Assembly (NCBI RefSeq): GCF_904846175.1
Contig: NZ_CAJGZM010000001.1
Span: forward strand, 1 to 64,000
Direction of reading: 5' to 3'
DNA length: 64,000 nucleotides
Source of the DNA: Psychrobacter immobilis
GTDB taxonomy: Bacteria > Pseudomonadota > Gammaproteobacteria > Pseudomonadales > Moraxellaceae
Numbering within the stretch: the first letter of the stretch is position 1; the number at the start of each line of letters is the position of its first letter. The notes beneath the pieces were generated by a model, which had not been told where the DNA came from, ran no database searches, and saw nothing but the letters and a program-made list of their open reading frames with translations. Shown here piece by piece: positions 61,485 through 64,000 of the stretch. A program made the position numbers and the translations under genes.

Positions 61485-61874
61485 TTATAGCAGGCCGCTA
61501 TACATGGTATGTGATTCAATGGCACTTAGCTTTTTGCGTAGTGCGCTCATTTGTAATTCGAAGTTCTTGTAATACTCTACTTTGTCTTTCTCTTTTTCCT
61601 CTAAGCTTTTTTGATAAGTAAAATCATCCAATAGCATTAAACAATTTGTAATTAACTTGAGATTATTTAATGATAGATCCTCATATCTACCCAAATCATG
61701 TGATTTGATTTTTGAGCGTAATTCAAATAATCCTAAGTTACTGTCTTGATGATATTTTTTAATGAGCTCGTCCCTGGACTCTACACTACTCTTATCATTT
61801 TCTTTCATGGCAATCCTCAAGCTATTGTCAATCAAACTCCGTTCTTGCACTGTCAAATCAAGATGATCATTCAT
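61485..61874 (-). CDS. Small hypothetical helical protein
   Basis: The 129-residue protein has no signal or membrane segment. Its charged, leucine-rich sequence (LSLNNLKLITNCLMLLDDFT, then YQKSLEEKEKDKVEYYKNFE) suggests helices, perhaps a coiled coil, and it ends AIESHTMYSGLL. No known family is recognised. The gene is isolated, 220 bases beyond otsB and on the same strand. Confidence 0.6.
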   Translation of the reverse strand: MNDHLDLTVQERSLIDNSLRIAMKENDKSSVESRDELIKKYHQDSNLGLFELRSKIKSHDLGRYEDLSLNNLKLITNCLMLLDDFTYQKSLEEKEKDKVEYYKNFELQMSALRKKLSAIESHTMYSGLL

Positions 61875-62602
61875 TCACTATCCTCGCTTTTGGACTTAAG
61901 GTTTTTTTATTACGAAACGAGAAAACTGGACATACTGAAAAATGGGTAACTATTAGCACAACTTTTGTAAATTCAGTCTTAGTTAGAGTAAGCCACATCA
62001 AATATATTAGATGCCGATTCACTTAAGTCAGGCAGTGATCTATGCAGTCAATGCTATATATATTAACGTAGGTTATTGTAATTACACAGACTGAAAATAG
62101 TCATCAAATTATATCTGTCTTAGCAATCTAAAACTCAAACGCTTTTTAGTCATAGCCTAACTACATACCTCAACAGAATCAATCTAAACCAAATTTTGAG
62201 GAACTTGAATTCGTCATATAAGCCCCTTGTTAATAACTTAATTTTTTCGATATTTTCGTTCATCAGAGTATGTTTTTTAATGCACATGCTGTCATTGCTG
62301 ATATTTGCTTTACTAAACTATTATTTGGTATTTTGATTGATTGAGCTAATAGTAAAGGTGAGACTATTGTAGATTTAGCGACCCTCTTGGATGATGCTGA
62401 ATATCTGATATAGCTACTGAAACAGAATAAGGTTGATCCTTACTTAGCTCAAGCATGCCAGCAAGTGTTAAAGTCAGTAGAAATACACTGATGCTATGAG
62501 TTTTATAGTTAGATTACATATATTTGCTGAATAGCTAGATGAACATTGGCATTTGAATAACTGCTGATAGTTCTGCTTTGCAAAGCTTATTACTATGGTT
62601 TA
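61875..62602. other. Intergenic region with a degraded coding relic
   Basis: A 728-base stretch with no intact gene. At about 62275-62491 one frame reads FFNAHAVIADICFTKLLFGI then ANSKGETIVDLATLLDDAEY and LLKQNKVDPYLAQACQQVLK, with two in-frame stops. This looks like the end of a lost gene, but I cannot name it. The first 400 bases show nothing. Confidence 0.4.
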
Positions 62603-63244
62603 TTGAGCATAGGTCATCTTCATATCATCGTGATACCAACTGATGATCGAATTAGAGTGGCCGCACCTGAATCAATGACGGAAACTGCTATTCGAATAGC
62701 GGTTATTCATCGCATACCTTGGACTCATCAGCAGCAGGCAAACTTTGCCAACCAAATCCGTCGATCTACTCGAGAAATTATCAGTGAAGAGACACATTAC
62801 TTATGGGGCAGACTTTACCGGCCTAAGGTTATTGAGGTAGATACAACTCAAAGCCTATTACGTAACTTTAAACTAAAAGGCAGCAAATTTATCTTAACAG
62901 TCAGTACCGGAACATCAACTGCTGATAGATTAAAAACATCCAATGAGTACTATTGCGCGCGCTTAAAGGCTCGTGCTCACGATCTAATTAATAAATGTTT
63001 CAAGAAGATTGATGTGACTGCTTAAAGCTGACAAGTACAAAAAATGAAGACTAAGTGGGGTAGCTATAATATTGACCAAGGTCGCTTTTTACTTAATTTA
63101 GAGTTAGTAAAAAAGCTCCTACCCTGCTTAAAGTATATTATTGTTCATGAGCTACTGCATTTTAAAGAGCGTCAGCATAACGATAGATTCAAGGCTCTGC
63201 TAGATACTCAGATAGTATACTATATAGCGGTTATTTCGATTTAA
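62603..63244 (+). pseudogene. YgjP/DUF45-type metallopeptidase, broken
   Basis: The first frame (about 62603-63025) encodes an N-terminal domain with SIGHLHIIVIPTDDRIRVAA and ETHYLWGRLYRPKVIEVD. After the stop at 63025 the reading resumes at 63044 in another frame with MKTKWGSYNIDQGRFLLNLE and IIVHELLHFKERQHNDRFKA, the zinc HELxH motif of this peptidase family. The two parts join in one protein in intact relatives, so this gene is frameshifted. It starts with a TTG and the last residues are lost. Its relatives often stand next to type I restriction genes, none of which is seen here. Confidence 0.85.
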
Positions 63245-63250
63245 TTTATA

Positions 63251-63444
63251 CTTATAACATGAGCGTTATTAGGTGCCATTACCTCTAATATTGCGGGTTC
63301 ATGAAAGTCATTTATAAACATACTGGTATCAACCAAAACATGAGAAGAATGTGTTTATAAACGCTTTAAGCTAGTATTCTTAGTACGTACACAGTAAAGC
63401 ATTAAAAAATATTTGTCAGGTGGCTTTATGAATATCGGGGTTTG
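63251..63444 (+). repeat. Structured element, copy C (divergent)
   Basis: This 194-base sequence has the right end GGCTTTATGAATATCGGGGTTTG, matching copies A and B in 13 of the last 14 bases or so, and a left end TATAACATGAGCGTTATTAGGT close to theirs. A hairpin AGGT-GCCATT-ACCT follows the left end as in the other copies. The interior is not clearly alignable. The right end is again followed by a beheaded gene (63447). Confidence 0.5.
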
Positions 63445-63446
63445 AT

Positions 63447-63740
63447 GTGAGCGACCTGCTACTACCTAGTATTAAAAAAGATAATAGCCAAAGTGAACAA
63501 AAACTTAAGATATCTGCAACCAGTGGTAGCTTACAACTCGTTGATGACAAAATTATTAATTGTGCGCTTGAAAATTTATTTTATGAAGGTTTTGATCTAG
63601 AACACTTCAATGACAAAATTATTCAGGCAGCTTTAAGTAAATGTGATGGTAACGTCTCTAAAGCCGCTCGTCTTCTAAATATAAGTCGAGCTAAGCTTGA
63701 CTATCGACTGAGTAAAGCTAATAGAGAAATTGCGGATTAG
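63447..63740 (+). pseudogene. Fis-type HTH domain, fragment of a sigma-54 activator
   Basis: The frame begins two bases after element C and encodes 97 residues. The C-terminal half (KIIQAALSKCDGNVSKAARL then LNISRAKLDYRLSKANREI) is the Fis-type helix-turn-helix of sigma-54-dependent activators. The N-terminal phrase SDLLLPSIKKDNSQSEQ would be the end of the AAA+ domain. The ATPase and the sensor domain are missing, and the stop is at the edge of an IS5-type element. Very likely a truncated gene. Confidence 0.75.
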
Positions 63741-63754
63741 GACGTGTTGAACAT

Positions 63755-64000
63755 TCATAATTTCAACCAGAAATAAGCACAAGCAAGAGCCACCGTATTC
63801 TCATAACTTTGCTTGAGCTTATCAAATCTTGTGGCAACTGCTCTATAGTTTTTTAGTTTAGCGAAAGCATTTTCTACTAAGTGGCGGACTTTGTACAAGT
63901 CCCAATCCATATGGTCGTTAGAGGACTTTGTGTTTCGTTTTCGAGAGATGTTATCACGCGTCCCTGCTTGTTTAATATGCGCTCGTAGTGCATCAGAAAC
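63755..64000 (-). CDS. IS5-family transposase, N-terminal part outside window
   Basis: The minus strand, read from the window edge, gives VSDALRAHIKQAGTRDNISR, then HMDWDLYKVRHLVENAFAKL and NYRAVATRFDKLKQSYENTV and ends ACAYFWLKL. The VENAFAKLKNYRAVATRFDK phrase is typical of IS5 (IS427-type) DDE transposases. The stop is at 63757-63755. A terminal repeat candidate GACGTGTTGAACATT follows at 63741-63755. The 5' part of the gene lies outside. Confidence 0.88.
   Translation of the reverse strand, partial: VSDALRAHIKQAGTRDNISRKRNTKSSNDHMDWDLYKVRHLVENAFAKLKNYRAVATRFDKLKQSYENTVALACAYFWLKL

Overview
The window looks like chromosomal DNA of a Moraxellaceae gammaproteobacterium, most likely Psychrobacter. 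The grounds are the moderately AT-rich coding style, the methylcitrate cluster with AcnD/PrpF plus PrpD, the unusually long RecB, RecC and RecD proteins padded with Ser/Asn/Asp-rich linkers, and the general gene content. The genus assignment is inference from protein character; no rRNA or marker gene was available to test it.

Layout. (1) 1-1744: two minus-strand paralogous single-span membrane proteins of unknown role. (2) 2001-16568: a propionate/2-methylcitrate block: LysR regulator, NRAMP-like transporter, prpB, prpC, acnD, a small exported protein, prpF, an ABC exporter, a GNAT enzyme and prpD. Palindromes and hairpins punctuate it and a strong terminator follows acnD. (3) 16633-25651: housekeeping genes: an SDR, a DUF2868/DUF3482-GTPase pair, an ArsA/Get3-like ATPase with a small partner ending in Cys-Cys, a CstA-type transporter, an unknown protein and a hypoxanthine-type phosphoribosyltransferase. 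(4) 25768-36968: recC-recB-recD on the minus strand. (5) 37463-39076: two unknown proteins and tRNA-Arg(CCU) with its own promoter and terminator.

(6) 39077-47385 is an accessory scar next to the tRNA: a frameshifted tyrosine integrase, three decayed unknown genes, two small secreted proteins, IS3-type remnants, a MITE, a truncated binding-protein-dependent ABC transporter, and two copies of a 203-bp structured sequence whose conserved right end abuts truncated genes. A third, more divergent copy lies at 63251-63444.

(7) 47386-61264 is a glycan/trehalose region. Four plus-strand genes (three certain glycosyltransferases of GT2 and GT4 type and a MurG-like one) face a minus-strand set: otsB-otsA, then an acyl-CoA-dehydrogenase-like protein, a PIG-L deacetylase, a SAM methyltransferase and a GT2 enzyme, most of them overlapping by a few bases. 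This second set looks like one biosynthetic unit for a decorated glycan or glycolipid whose product I cannot name. Around it lie an acidic hexapeptide-repeat protein and a lipoprotein gene with an early in-frame stop.

(8) 61265-64000 is again degraded: one small ORF, a broken YgjP/DUF45-type metallopeptidase, a beheaded Fis-type HTH fragment and the end of an IS5-type transposase running off the window.

The best candidates for something undescribed are the three-member 200-bp element family at gene-truncation junctions, the trehalose/PIG-L/ACAD-like glycan locus, and an 11-base motif repeated inside the recBCD genes.
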